The position numbers were made by a program, and so were the translations under genes. The notes under the pieces are model-generated. The model saw only the letters and a list, made by a program, of their open reading frames with translations, had not been told where the DNA came from and did no database searches. This document shows, one piece after another, positions 50,901 to 63,479 of a stretch of 64,000 bases of DNA. The DNA is from Certhia americana. Taxonomy: Eukaryota; Chordata; Aves; Passeriformes; Certhiidae. The stretch spans positions 134,424,396 to 134,488,395 of the forward strand of contig CM031858.1 of NCBI GenBank assembly GCA_018697195.1, in the 5' to 3' direction. Numbering within the stretch: position 1 is the first letter of the stretch; every line of letters starts with the position of its first letter.

Positions 50901-53318
50901 TGACATATATTTACATGCATTCAGACAGTTTGTGATGCCTGGAGGCAATGAGTATCAGGGAGAGGAGCAGTGTGGAATGCTCTCCCAGCTCTAGCTGACA
51001 GAGGGTACTGAGTGTTTTGTTCCAGTTGTCAGTCGTTAGAGCACCCCTGTGATTTCTCCAGCTTTGTGCTGAAGGCTGTCTTGGGTCCTTATCACCAGGA
51101 TGGTGCTGAGATGGTGGAGGCATAAAAGAATCTTTATCTCCACTCTTTATTTCAGTGTAGCAGAGGAATGAGCCCAGTATAATATGACCACTACAGGTAA
51201 AGTTTGTAAGTCTATATTCCTCAAGGTATTGACTTTTTATGATGTCTATCATGTACCAAGTAATATAGAAATTTTGCATCAGATATAACTATTACCCCTA
51301 ATTACTTTTTTTCTGTTGAATCAAATAGTGTAATTGGACTGTGAAAAATGCTACAATAATATATTTTTTTAAAAATAACATACATTTTGCATATTACTGA
51401 AGCAAATTTTAAAATTATTATAACCCTTCCTATCACTGGAAGGGTACTCTTTACTATAATCCTTCTCTGAAAATGCTTGTTTGCCCTCAACCTGCTAGAT
51501 TATCTATATTCACTTCTGCTGATGGCTCTCACAGCTGGAAATTTTACTCTATTCTGGGGTCAGTTTTACTTACAATCAATAGTCTCATTTATTTTTGGTT
51601 TCATCATTCAAGATTAACATTCCTTTTGATGCTCCTTCACTTGGCTCACATTTCTCTGATCATATTAGGTCAAGGTGTGTATACACCTCACTAACATCCA
51701 ATGGGACTCTGCATAAAGCACTGGCTGGAGGTTTTATAGTTTGCCAAAGAGCATAAATTTATTATTACATTTCTGTATTGATGTTACTTTACTTTATATC
51801 TCTTAGAGTAAGAAACTGTAGTAAGACATTATTCTAAATAAAGAAATTATACTCCTGTAGATTTTAATTGATTTTGAATCATTAAGACTTGATATTTAAG
51901 TCAATGTATGCATCTAAAATAATTTTAGCACCTTGAAGCAATGTAATTTTCACCTAAAACTACTTTTCAGTTTTACATCAAGAGGGCTCTTAAATAGTTG
52001 TCAGAGATGTTCACGATGAGGTAATATCTGGATGAAATTTAATGCTTTAAGAAAATAACTAATTTTAAATAAAATAACAGCCTGAAACAGATGAAGGTAC
52101 TTTAATTTTAATAATTATTTTGGAAAATTTGTAGTTATGGAGAGCATATAACATGGAATAGGGTACAAGAATTTCAGCTCTACTGCTTAGGAGCCCATAG
52201 AATAATGTAGTCAGTAAAGAGGTGTCTGGGGACATTGGTTGACAAGGTCAAGTGGTTGGATTTAATCAAATTCATTTTGTAGCTGGAGATTTAGTCATGG
52301 TTATAAGACAGAGAAGTCATCTCAAATAAGGAAGCCTAACAAGAAAGCAATATATCATCTGCATGAAGTAAAATATATTGCTCTGAAGTAAAATATATTT
52401 AGCTTCATGTCAGAATTAAAGGAAGGTTTTGGAAGTACAATTCTAGCATGGGCTATTTAAATACAAGTGGTAATGCAAAGCAGTTGTGCTTTTTTTTTAG
52501 TAATATTGTGGATCTCTGGTAACAGTTAAACATTATTGCTACTGGGATACACTGATGTCATGAGCTGGTCCAGGACAAAGATCTGTATTTCATTACCAGT
52601 TTCAAAGTTTGTATGGTTTCAACATACAGGACTGGTTGTCAACACCCTCTACAGCCACCATGGAAGTTTAAGGCAGATACTGCATTAATTTCACATGAAA
52701 CTGCTCTGACTTTCTTACGGTGTTTGAAAATGGAAGAGACTGCAGGAGCTCAGCTGCAGAAACAGAAACTGAGCTGTCTCGCAGAGCATTGCTCATTACT
52801 TCAATTCAAGATTCAGATCACATGAAATGTTTGAAGTTGCATGAGCTACCAAATTTTGGAACAGATAGCCTGAAATTGTGATGATGTCCAGATCTGCAAT
52901 CCTCTCGGAGAATAGGGGGATTTGCTATGAATCACTGATCAATAATTGTTCCTGGTCTAAAATTTGAACCAGAGTTGCTGTGTGTCATAAAGGACATCCT
53001 CTGGTGTTTTAGACTTTTTACTAGGTTCATTTAGTATATGCATGCCTTTTTAAGATGAACTTGTTATAAATATCTTGCTCTGAATTTTAAAAATTTGAAT
53101 GAGTTGAGTTGAACTCATTTCAATTTGTTTTTTTGCATTCAATTCAGGACACTACTTTCAATACATAGTTATTTTTTTTTAAATGTATACAAAACAAAAT
53201 AAAATAATTAAAGAAAATATATTAAAGCTGTGTATTTTTATAGAGTTTCTTAGAATTAAAGGCTCTAGGAATAGGTCTATCCATTTCTATCACACAGTCC
53301 AAAGGAAGGAAATTGAGG

Positions 53319-53322
<4 letters not shown>
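47994..53322. other. A+T-rich non-coding DNA, no transposon seen
   Basis: No gene recognised. TG/TA-rich simple sequence lies at about 50,630-50,745, and a 20-bp imperfect tandem duplication (GAAGTAAAATATATTGCTCT type) at 52,365-52,404. A 122-codon minus-strand frame (50,911-51,279) has no known domain. Confidence 0.55.

Positions 53323-53353
<31 letters not shown>
53323..53353. repeat. (T)31 homopolymer
   Basis: An uninterrupted run of 31 T. A second run of about 20 T lies at 53,646-53,665. No attached retroposon body is recognisable on either side. Confidence 0.9.
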
Positions 53354-53360
<7 letters not shown>

Positions 53361-56300
53361 AACTGAATTTTGAAGCTATAAATTAAAGTGCTTTACCTTT
53401 TAAAAATTTATTTTCATACCATAAAATCCACCATAACAGGCATTTAGGCATTTTCTTGTTTAGAACACTAAACTTCCCATTCTAGAAGTCTATGCCACCA
53501 ATGCTTAAATATTATCTTTTACTGAATAGTTTTTCAGAGTGTGATCTCCTGAAACTATCTTAGTCATAGTAAAATACACTTGTTTCTCATCAGCATAATT
53601 CATAAGCCATTCCTCAGGCTACCTAACTTTCTTTCATTTCCTGGATTTTTTTTTTTTTTTTTTTTGTACCCCAGTGTACAGGACCAAGGTTAAAATCCTA
53701 GGACAAGAAGTTAGGAGTAACAAGAGAGATATATTGACAAATACTGAAAAGAATATGAAAGGTAGATGACAGAACCATGTAACTAAGTGAATAGGAATTG
53801 AAAACAATGTACGATGTAACTAATAAGCAAAATTAGGCATACTCATCAATATCTTTCTCTCTTTCAAATGATTAAAGCTTTGTTTTCACGAGATAGAAAC
53901 ACATGGTTCTTCCTGTAGGTCCCACATTTTGTATTCAGAGCCTTTTTTCCCGGCCCCCCAAGCAGAAGGATAGGTTAGAGGACAATTAAATAGGTCCATT
54001 GCTGTTTGTGGTGTTAAATTGAATGTTGCATGTCCACAACTCTTCTGGAAGCATGATAAAAGTTAAATGATATTAAAAGTCACCAATTAGGGGGATAATT
54101 TAAGATTAAGAGAAATACTTATTTTATATAAATACCGGCTGGCAATCTTCTACCCAGTAAATTTTTACAGGGAAAGATTCACAACCTGCATTTTGGCCAA
54201 GATAATCAAAGTTGATTTGAGCTCACCTGCAACAGTGTTTCTAAAGACAACTAATGACATATCTGAGTACGACTTTCATTTTTAAACCATTTGGTAGTTA
54301 TGCCACTGGTTTTCTTCTATACATTTTGAAATATTTTGTATTGTAGCCATTTAGACATTGGTATAGCCACATTATAAAACAGTGAACAAAATAAACAACT
54401 GTGCTTCAAGTGCTTACCACCAAGCTCCAAACTTCTGCACTTGCTTGTGGGGATATTCTCTGTGGCTCAAAACACCCAAAACTGTAAGTAGTCCCAATGC
54501 CATTATGTATCCTGCTGCCACACAGATTTTATGAAATAAATTAATTTGTGCTACAAGTGTTATAGCACAAATATAAATCAATATTTGTGGCATTAATCAG
54601 TTGAGACTGTCTTAGAAAATTAATTAATATTATATTTTTTTCAGTTGATCTGTGCATGGTAATCATATGAAATCCGCATCCACTTCTATGTTTAGGTATT
54701 GTAATGAGTTTTAATGTAATATTTAGATGAATAACTACTCAAAATTGTCAATCAATCTCTAATTTACAAGAAAGTTTTTTACTTTGCAAAATAAAGATAT
54801 TAGAAAAAGGTACATATTTGGAAATTTTACTATTAATTATTTTAGTAGTCTACTTATCAATGACTCAGGGTAAATCAATTACCTTACAGGGTAAAATAAA
54901 AACTTAAGAACCCTTTAGAATAGTAATTATCTTGTTTTATCATTACAAGAAGATGCATTCTGGGGAGGAGAAAAGACAACCTATAAAACAGATGTCTAAA
55001 TACCATACACATTATGGGAACAGAAAATATCATGGAACTATCCATGAGTATAGTGACAGGAGTAATGACAAGAAAATAATTTAAAAAAGTTTGATTTATT
55101 AATTATTTTTAAAGATGTAAATTTTTTCATTCTGTCATCCTAAAATTCTTAGGCCAGAAATAACATGGACCCTCATGTGGTTGATATACAAAATAAATGA
55201 TGGTTAAGGAATTGGTGCTATTTGGAAGCAAAGTGGTCACAAAGCAAAGGAAGCAGTGCTGTTAGTGATGTAACAAAAGTAAGAATGTGACGTGTCTTCC
55301 AAGTAATAAAAAAATTCTTCATTAATAATTCCAGCCTGTAATTCAGGAATTGGATGAGCATGAGCAATAGATACAAAATTTTGCGTTTTTTGTTTGCAGT
55401 CCTACAGAGTAGAGTGAGTGAAAGAAAATTTAAAGTAAGTGCAAATAAATTGAATAATAAGTTGAAAAATAAAAATTGAATAAACAAGCTCATCTGTGGC
55501 TATTTGAGTCTATTTGATGTAATCCAACATTTCATAGCCAGAAAGTGGCCACAGGAACAACCTCCAGATCATTTAAACATTGAAGAAATTCTTTCTAGAA
55601 TTTTGTTAGTAAATGTCCATGAAGCAGGAAAATACAAGCAGGAATATATGGTCCATATATTAGATTGTTTTGTGTTCATTATAGAAATACTTTCAAATAA
55701 AGGGAAGCTGATTTGAAGGAAACAAGCTCTATACACAAATAAACTCATAGATCTGACAGTTAGCTTTATTTAGTTGCTTACATCAAAGTGTATCATGTGT
55801 TCAAAGTAATTTGTTTTTATGATTGGAGAACACTACTCAGTTGTATTGATGAAAATGATTTTATAAAATCGAAGGCAACTTTCTCCTTTGGGTTCTTGAT
55901 GGGAAAAGGCTAGGGACTGATTACTCTTCAGGACTTTTATTTGGAGAACTTCCACCTTAATCCTTTTAAAATCAGTGGTAGGGAAACAATCATGAATTAT
56001 GATTTTCTCCTTTTTATGCTGGTATAATTCCTAACTATCAGTATCAGTCAAAGGATTGTCTCTAGAGCAACATTTTTGGATGTAGCTTGATTCAAAATCT
56101 AATTTTAATTTTCAAGAGGGATTAAAAATGAAAACTGAAAAGAATTTTAAGTTATTGAGACAATTCTGAAAAATTGTAACCCTACTTTTACATTTTAAAG
56201 TGCTACATGTATTTTTGGATGTTATTTGTGGATTTTAGAAGGAGAGGGGAATTTGAACTAAATTTTGTTGTGTAATATGAAGGAGATAAACACCACATAT

Positions 56301-58693
56301 ACTGCCAATATCTTCAAAGTCAATGATGCATTTAAATCAACCAACTTTGAGAATAATTTGGTTTTACTGTGTTATAAAGTAGGCTACTAAAAATCCTCTA
56401 AGTTTTCTCAAAAAGAATATGGGGTTACAAACTACTGAGGGAAACTGTACTTTCCCTTTGTTGTTCAGTCCAATGGACTATTATATCTTTCACTTATTTT
56501 CTAAGTTTGCTGTGCAAGGCATCTGGTTCTGAAGTCAGAAAACCTTGGGGGGTCACACTTTCAAAAGACTGCAAGGGAAGGTTTCCTTTCTAACTTTGTC
56601 AATTCTATTTAGAGGATAAAGGCAAAAATTGAAGAGTTGCATAAATTATGAATATCCCCTTAATAACCCAAAACATGTCCATGCTGCTGAGAGGAGCCTA
56701 AAATCTCAAAGAAGAGCCTATGCTAGCATAGACTTTGAAGTTTCAATATATATTCCTCCTCATGATGATGATGCATAGTTTTATATATACCTCAAAGTGG
56801 TAAACAATACCAGTTCTGATACATACAGAGGACAATTTATGCAACTGCTCTGAAGGGGGGAAGTTTCATTTGCACAATATGAGGAACAGATAGGACACAA
56901 GTGAAGATGATACCACATACTCTACCAGCTACCACTGTGCATTTGTGTAAGAATATCCTTTCAATGGATACGCAGCAAAAGAAAAACTTGGTGAAAAAAA
57001 GTTAAAGAAGTTGATGGATGCCATTATAATGCCATAGTGGTAAACTGGTACAATGATGCTTATAAAGGAATCACTATATATGTTTCCAGTTTTCTATTTT
57101 TAATGCCTTGATCATGTTTTTATGAATATTGTTGAGATGCTAATGTGTATGCAACCTCCCTATCTGAAACTGGGCAAATTTAAATTGGCAATTTTAATTT
57201 CAATATTTAAATATTTAATTTCAATATTTTAATCGTTTCCAAAATAAGTGTTACATAACAGTTATTATATATATTATACATAACAGAAGAAGAGAAGAGA
57301 AAATGCTATTTTACTTCAAACTCTGCATCTAGGGTTGCACTTTATACTCATCTCACTACTTTACAAGACTTGCACTCTGAAGTCATAAACAGTAATTTGA
57401 CAATATTAATGTTATCTTTTCAGTGTTAAGCTATGTCTACCTGAAGTACTGCTGTTGGCTTATCTAAAAAGAAATTAAGATAGAAATAAAGATTTTTAAA
57501 GCATTATAGCTGCTCATTCCCTTTTTCTGTTTCTTCCCTTAACTTTCCTTCATTTTTCTCATATTCTTATTCTTATCTCCTCCCTCTCTGGGCTTCAAGA
57601 AAGTTCATGCTACATTATTGTTTGCATGTCTGAACAAGGTGCCTTTCTCAGAAGCCCAGACCATACAGTGTTAAGGCTGTTCTAAGGGTAGCACATTCCT
57701 GGGAAGGGTAATGTCATGGAAAGTAGAGAAGTTCTCTTGAATTGTAACAAAACTGGCCTCTGAAGACCACACACATGCCAAAACAGTAAGTTACTGCTGC
57801 TGTGGGCTGCAGTCTTGCTACTGGCAAAAATCTGCAATGTGGTGGGGGATTATATATGTTTCAGTACATTTCTAAGTTTTCAGTAGCCATCTGTAAGCAG
57901 TGGGGTGAATGGGCTGCATTTCAGATAACCAAGGCATCCAGGAATATTTCCTCATAGGACACTGTTCCTTCCATCTCAAACTCCAGATGCTGCTGTACGT
58001 GTGATACAATATCTTGTGAACATGCATCCATATTTTCAGCTTTGTTCAAAAAAGCTTTCTCTAGCTATGCCACACCTACTGAATTTTCTTTTCCAGCTAA
58101 AGGCACAGCACACAGCAGATTAGCTACAGGTTGCAATAGAATCTTGCTGATATTGAGACATATTTTCTCCTATGAGGGGTGCACAGATGTCAAAATTAGG
58201 AGCTGAGTTGTATGTATAATTTTTCAGAAAGAAATGAAATATTTTTTCCAGGCATTACTACAGTCCTGTGCAGTGAAAAAGAGTATTTTACATTATTATG
58301 AAGGTCATGGCTATTCTGTGATTCTGATTCAAAGTTGCCCAAAATATCTAAGCAGTTTGGTAGACTATCATTTTGTTCATCTATAAGATTACCTGAGCAA
58401 TATCAGAGATCATCCAGTCAGGAAATGAAGAATAATCTTTGCCACTATTTTTGGATAACAAATAAGATATAAATTTTAATGTGAGATGAAAAGTATCTTG
58501 CATAACTGAACAATCAAAAGAGATCAATGATTTCTGCTCTAAATAAATACATGAAAAGAGACAGCAAACTGACACCACAAAAATGCTAAGCTTTGCACGA
58601 ACCAAAAATTAACTCAAATTCAGAGAATACCCTTTTCAGGAAAAGTCTGCTTGGGAATCCAGAAAGTTTCTGAGGTCATCGTTTATTTCTATG
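53354..58693. other. A+T-rich non-coding DNA, no transposon seen
   Basis: No gene recognised. Short ORFs (91 codons at most) are chance-like. A (GAT)n-like run GATGATGATG occurs near 56,765. Confidence 0.55.
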
Positions 58694-59065
58694 CTATTCT
58701 TCCCTCTCCATATGTAGTGGACATTGGTTTTGGCCTCTAAAAACTGGCAGATCTCCCAGAATGGATGCAAAGGTCTGGACTATCAACATGAAGTCTGACT
58801 CAGCACTGATTCCAGCACTCTCTGAGTCTGGCTTCCCACATTGCTGCATCCACTGAAATCCTGTGGCCAGGAACTTCACTGTAGGGTTGGGATCATTCCT
58901 AGGGACCAGAACATTCACAAAAAAATGTGATAGCAATTTGGTTCTAACTTGTGTACAGGACTGGTTGAAAGGGCAGTTCATATCCTCCGGTCTCACCCGT
59001 TCTCTTTGGATATCCCCAGATCTTCTGTAGGTTCCTTTCTGTGTGAGGAATCTGCCTTGCAGCAC
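58694..59065 (-). CDS. Unidentified 123-codon ORF, possible relic
   Basis: I do not recognise this frame. It begins with ATG at 59,065 and ends at 58,694. It has a mixed, protein-like composition (segments such as DPNPTVKFLATGFQWMQQ and SDFMLIVQTFASILGDLP, several Cys and Pro), unlike the Lys/Asn/Ile/Phe-rich frames made by A+T-rich DNA here. There is no signal peptide, no membrane segment and no motif I can name. No introns, promoter or neighbouring coding sequence support it. It could be an exon relic of a lost gene, part of an old retroelement, a lncRNA exon or chance. The low confidence reflects this. Confidence 0.15.
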   Translation of the reverse strand: MLQGRFLTQKGTYRRSGDIQRERVRPEDMNCPFNQSCTQVRTKLLSHFFVNVLVPRNDPNPTVKFLATGFQWMQQCGKPDSESAGISAESDFMLIVQTFASILGDLPVFRGQNQCPLHMEREE

Positions 59066-59779
59066 TTTTTCCTATATGTCATCTACAAACACATTGGTGG
59101 AGTTTTTTCTTCTGTATTTCAAAAGCCAGAGGAAGCTTTACTTCTAAATTCAAAGCTCAGCTACCCAGAGATATATTTAGGTCGATTTTCTTGCTGTCTT
59201 AGAATATACGTATGTCTGGCATGACCACACAGAAAGTCTACGCATTGTGAAATAAGAATGAGCTGTTGATTTTTCCAAGAGCTGGGAAAAGTGTGAATTG
59301 TCCCATATTCATGCTGAAGGGGTATTCTGAGCCTTTACAATTTCATGCTCAGTCTAGTTAAACATTTCACTATTGACCAATGAAAAAGAGGAATTAAGTT
59401 CTAAAAAGCTATGTCATGTACTCCTTCTAACGCTCTAACTGGACAATACTTGGGAGAACACCAGCTTTTTCTTCTTCATTAAGAGCTAAGAACCAAACAC
59501 TGTGATTAAGATCATGGAAGAATCCAAGTCCTTAATATGGAAATTGCAGCCTAAGTGCCCAACAGAATCTATGCAATTACATTTTTAACATTACACATTT
59601 TTATTCACTGTTATGAATAGTCAGAACTTGGTTATGTATACAATACAAAAATTAAGCATATTTTCTTTCAAAATCAATTGCTGCCAAAACTTCATGGCAT
59701 ATTTATTATCTTTGCATACAATCTGTATTCAGATTTATGTGAGAATTCTGAAGTTAATTTCCTCAGTGTACATTCTTTT

Positions 59780-59816
<37 letters not shown>

Positions 59817-60359
59817 AAATCCATAATTTCTAGTCAAGAGGTTAATTCTGTTTCTAAGAAAATATTTCAAAATTCAAAATTTTAGCATTTCCTCCTTTCA
59901 AGGAGAGAATGGAAAGCTTGTTCTAATAATCGTTAAGTTTTCTCCAATGAAAGACATTGTTTTCAAAATTATGCATACTATCTATGTATAAAACAGTTGC
60001 TGACACTTGAAGATCATGAAATCTAAGCTGCACTTTTCCAGTTTCTTTGCCAGAATATAGGCATTTCAAGAATTTAAGTTTTAAACCTAAAGTGATAACC
60101 ATTCAGTTAGAGGGTTTCTATAAACCTTTGTAGAATCTTAGCAAGTAAGGAGAGTTGGAAGTGATGAAGTTCAAGATAATTAAGAAGTAAGCCTCTGTGG
60201 AGGTTATTTTCTTCTTCTTGAGATATTGTAATTAATAAAGAATGTACATCTTCTGGACTGGTCCTATGCCACCACTGCTCACATTCAGTTACCATTTTGG
60301 TTGAATAGTTTTTAAACTATTCTTGCTGTATCATTTCCTCATTATCTGTCTGTACCTTC
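59066..60359. other. A+T-rich non-coding DNA
   Basis: Nothing recognised apart from the poly(A) run listed separately. The 90-codon frame across that run is an artefact of the A-run (poly-Lys). Confidence 0.6.
59786..59814 (+). repeat. (A)29 homopolymer
   Basis: An uninterrupted run of about 29 A after CATTCTTTTTATTTT. No retroposon body or target duplication was recognised. Confidence 0.9.
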
Positions 60360-60985
60360 AGCTTTTGGCCAGATGGCCACCATTCCCCCAGTACAAACAC
60401 TGGTCACATTTCACCCCTGCCCCCGTGCTCAGATGCTGCAGTTGTTGCTGTAGTGTTACTGGTCCCCTGGCCATGCTGGCAGAGCACTCTGAGAGCACTG
60501 TCTCAGCATTCAACAGGTGAGCTCGAAGAGCCAGTGAATGGTACAGGCACTGCAACCTTGGTACGGACAGCATTGTGACTACAGAGCACTTCCCACAGCA
60601 TTCAGAAAATTATGCCTTTAGGGAGAGAGTGGTCATTTGTAAAATTTGAAAGATCTACTCTGAACGATTCTCTCTGCAGGTTAACAGAAACTGCTGGGCC
60701 TATTCTTGAGCCCTGAGGGAAAGCTATGCCCCTCGACTTGTGTTCATGTGACTCAAGCCTCTGCTACAGCAAAAGAAAGTGGCCTTGCCCACACAGCTTA
60801 TTGGAAACTGCTCCTGGTGAGCAGCACTGGAGAGTGGCTTCACAATAACACAGCGTCAGTGGTCACGTGTGGAGCTTGAGCTGTTCCCTGGCCCAGCCTC
60901 AGCAGCTACACACGGTCTGCTACAGATTTTTTTCATCTGGGATGTACTACAGGCTACTTGTTCTGACAAAGAAAATGGGCAATTT
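60360..60985. promoter_or_regulatory. G+C-richer unique block, possible regulatory or exon sequence
   Basis: About 600 bp clearly richer in G+C than its flanks and free of recognisable repeats. It has scattered CpGs (CCCCGTG, GCTCGAAG, TACGGAC, AACGATTC, CCTCGAC, AGCGTCAG, TCACGTG, ACACGGTC) and a CACGTG E-box near 60,863. Opposing frames of 65-71 codons have no known domain. It lies about 2 kb upstream of the CpG island and may be a proximal regulatory region or an upstream non-coding exon. This is inference. Confidence 0.3.
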
Positions 60986-61215
60986 CCATGAAGTATTAAA
61001 ATGCACTAAATAAGAGTTCCTCTATAAATGAGAGAAAATGGCTCATTAGTTTACACCATTAATTACATTAATGTAGCAGGCATATGAATGTTTCTTTTTT
61101 GGCATTTTACAAAGAGCTTTTTTAACATTAGGTAAATAGGTCAAAAATAACCTGAATACATTGAAATGACTAAGTGTAATAATCCTTTAAGAGATCAAAC
61201 ATGTCTCTGAATGGC
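60986..61215. promoter_or_regulatory. CNE-like block with paired homeodomain sites
   Basis: Contains CATTAAT-TAC-ATTAATG (61,057-61,073), two inverted homeodomain half-sites three bases apart, with TAATTA inside. The surrounding 200 bp are non-repetitive. Palindromic P3 spacing (TAATNNNATTA) is the known dimer site of paired-class homeodomains, and this sequence fits it (TAATTACATTA). A regulatory role is inferred. Confidence 0.38.
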
Positions 61216-62623
61216 CATAGAAATAATACAACTTTATATGAACTCCTTTGAGCTGATGAAGCAGAAAATAGCCTTAATGCCTCAGAATAGACAAAATATG
61301 TAACTAACGTTACTGTTTAAATTTAACAAAAGCAGGAGTCAGAACAGAAATTATGTTATGCAATACCCTAAACAGTATTTAAGAATAAACACATAGAGAC
61401 TCTAGCATTGCTTCATTTTACATTGCTGTTTATCATTCGTTTGTAGCTGGTTTGTACCACATGAAGTGTACTAACTTTTAAGTTACAGTGACAGTTTTAC
61501 AAGTTACAGTTCATATATTGTTCAAATGTTGGAAACAAATTACTCAACTTCATTCTTTAACATTTAAACAACAGTAGGTTTAAACAGTATCTGTCAAATT
61601 GCCTGTGCAGGCAAAAAAAAAAAAAGCCGTGTGAGAGCCTGGCAACAAAACAAAACCAGAAATAAACAGTCAACTATATGAAGGAAAGGACATTGCTATT
61701 TCTAATTAGGGAACCAGACTGCAATTTAAGAGAGTTGAGAATGTTGAGAATGGATGAGATGAAATATTAACTTAAATTTGAAAGGTGGGTATCTCATCTA
61801 CTTAAGTCCCCTTTTGAACCTTGTTCTGTAACAAAACCATAGCAGAGCATTTCACTTGGTGCATTCTTATCATGTTTATCTATTGCCATAGAATAGTTTT
61901 CTGCAAACTACCACCATTCCCCTGGCAGTTAACCAAGAGCCTATACCTCTAGGAAAGAAATTGAAATACAAATTTAGCACAACACAATCACTTCAGCTGA
62001 ACAGAAAACTTTTGCTATATAATCAGAATTTTTAAAGTATCTGAACAACAAATGTTAATTATTGTTCACAGATTCCATCACATTCTTTTCTTTAATAAAA
62101 AAGTGGTTTTGCAAATCAGTTATCATCTGCAAACACTATTTTCTAACAAAATGTAATGGAAAATTTTAACATCTACATGTTAAAATTCCTGCTGCTTATA
62201 TGAAGACTTCTGCAATAATGTTCCCCCAAAAAAGCACTGAAAGTGACAAGACTTCAAGTCAAAAACTGCTTCTGTTGCGGGTATTTTGACCACAGAGGTA
62301 AGACTGAAAGCAACTCTTAAGTTTACCAGAACATAAGTCCTGCTAGTGAAGCTCTAAGAACACTTACTGTTGTATTACGTGTCAGATCTGAAATTTCTGG
62401 AAGCACAGTAATAAAGACATTTCATCATCATGTCTCCTTCCTTGGCATCCATGAAATCAGGCTGATTCTCTTTTGTTGGTGTGGATAGTTTTTTCCAGAA
62501 TTCTTTAAATTATTGTTTGACAACACTGAGAACGTGGTAATGGGCGTGCAAAGCTTGGCAACGCACTGAGAGCATAGTCTGTTCATAGTGGGTCACTTAC
62601 AACTATATATGTAAATGAGATTA
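61216..62623. other. A+T-rich DNA upstream of the CpG island
   Basis: No gene or transposon recognised. CpG frequency begins to rise at about 62,520 (GAACGTGG, GGGCGTGC, CAACGCAC), a gradual approach to the island. Confidence 0.6.
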
Positions 62624-62636
62624 TTCGAGAACGTTC
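62624..62636 (+). promoter_or_regulatory. Heat-shock-element match
   Basis: TTC-GA-GAA-CG-TTC is an exact three-unit nTTCnnGAAnnTTCn array, the HSF trimer site. The next unit (GAG at 62,639) is a near match. It lies about 165 bp left of the start of the CpG island. A chance exact 9-base match is not excluded in 64 kb, but the position upstream of a promoter is suggestive. Confidence 0.4.
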
Positions 62637-62988
62637 AAGAGAGAAATTTTGTCCAAAGACACAGAGTGTAAATATGAGCATTGCTAATAGTTTTAGCTTT
62701 GTCCAAATACTTAACTGGTGTCAGTAACAGGAGCGTCAAATGTTGGCTTCTACCGTGCAAGAAAAAATGTTCACTATTATCACTGTCTCGAAAGGCGAAA
62801 CAAACGAAGCCGAGGGAGTCAGCTGGCCGGCTTGTCTGCCTCGCTCACCTACGAGTCAGAACCCGAGCACTCGGGGGGGCGCGGGCGGGAGGGCAAACAG
62901 CGATGGCCGCACAGCCAGGACTCCTCAGTCTACCGCAGCTGAGTACAAGCGGCCAGAGGAACGCAAGGGAAGGATGCTGGCAGCTCGC

Positions 62989-63008
62989 CCGTCCGTCCGT
63001 CCGTCCGT
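62989..63008 (+). repeat. (CCGT)5 microsatellite
   Basis: Five perfect CCGT units inside the CpG island. It produces the repeated Arg-Pro-Ser-Val reading in overlapping frames and is probably length-polymorphic. Confidence 0.95.
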
Positions 63009-63445
63009 CGGCGCGGGCAGCGCCCCGGGCTCCGGGCCGGCTCCGGCGGCACCTGTGGGGAGCAGCGGGACCCCTCGGTCCGGAGGGGCTGGTGGGAAAC
63101 CCGCCCTGGGCACGCAGCCCTGGGCCGTGCGGGACCGGCCGGCCCGGGGTCAGTGCAGCGGGAGGTGCCAGCTCCTGCCGCGGGCAGCGCCGAGGCGAGG
63201 CTGAGGAGGAACGTGGGGACACCGGCTGTGCCGGGACACGGGCTGTGCCAGGACACCCCGGGAGATCCCTGTGCGGGGCAGGGGAACTCTGCCGCCTGCC
63301 CGCTGCCACCGAGTTTCTTTCGCCCGTTCGCCCGCCGTGCTTCTTTCAGGAAAGTTGCGGCTCTCCCTGCCGCCAGAAGCCCTGGCACCGCCGGGACGAT
63401 TGAAGCCTCCCGCCTCGACAGCCCGTGCCCCAGAGGCAGGAGGCG

Positions 63446-63453
63446 ATTTGCAT
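63446..63453 (+). promoter_or_regulatory. POU octamer ATTTGCAT
   Basis: A perfect octamer lies within G+C-rich island DNA, where an AT-rich word of this kind stands out. A one-mismatch copy, CTTTGCAT, lies at 63,892-63,899 in the leader part. POU-family factors bind this word. Their use here is inferred. Confidence 0.5.
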
Positions 63454-63479
63454 GCGGACTTGTCGCTGGTAGTAGCCAC

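Noticed and set aside
58314..58332. CR1 3' terminal unit (CTATTCTGTGATTCTGATT)
   Set aside because: Only about 19 bases match, with no adjoining CR1 body. Too short to call.
59613..59885. Lysine-rich 90-codon ORF
   Set aside because: Created by the 29-A homopolymer.
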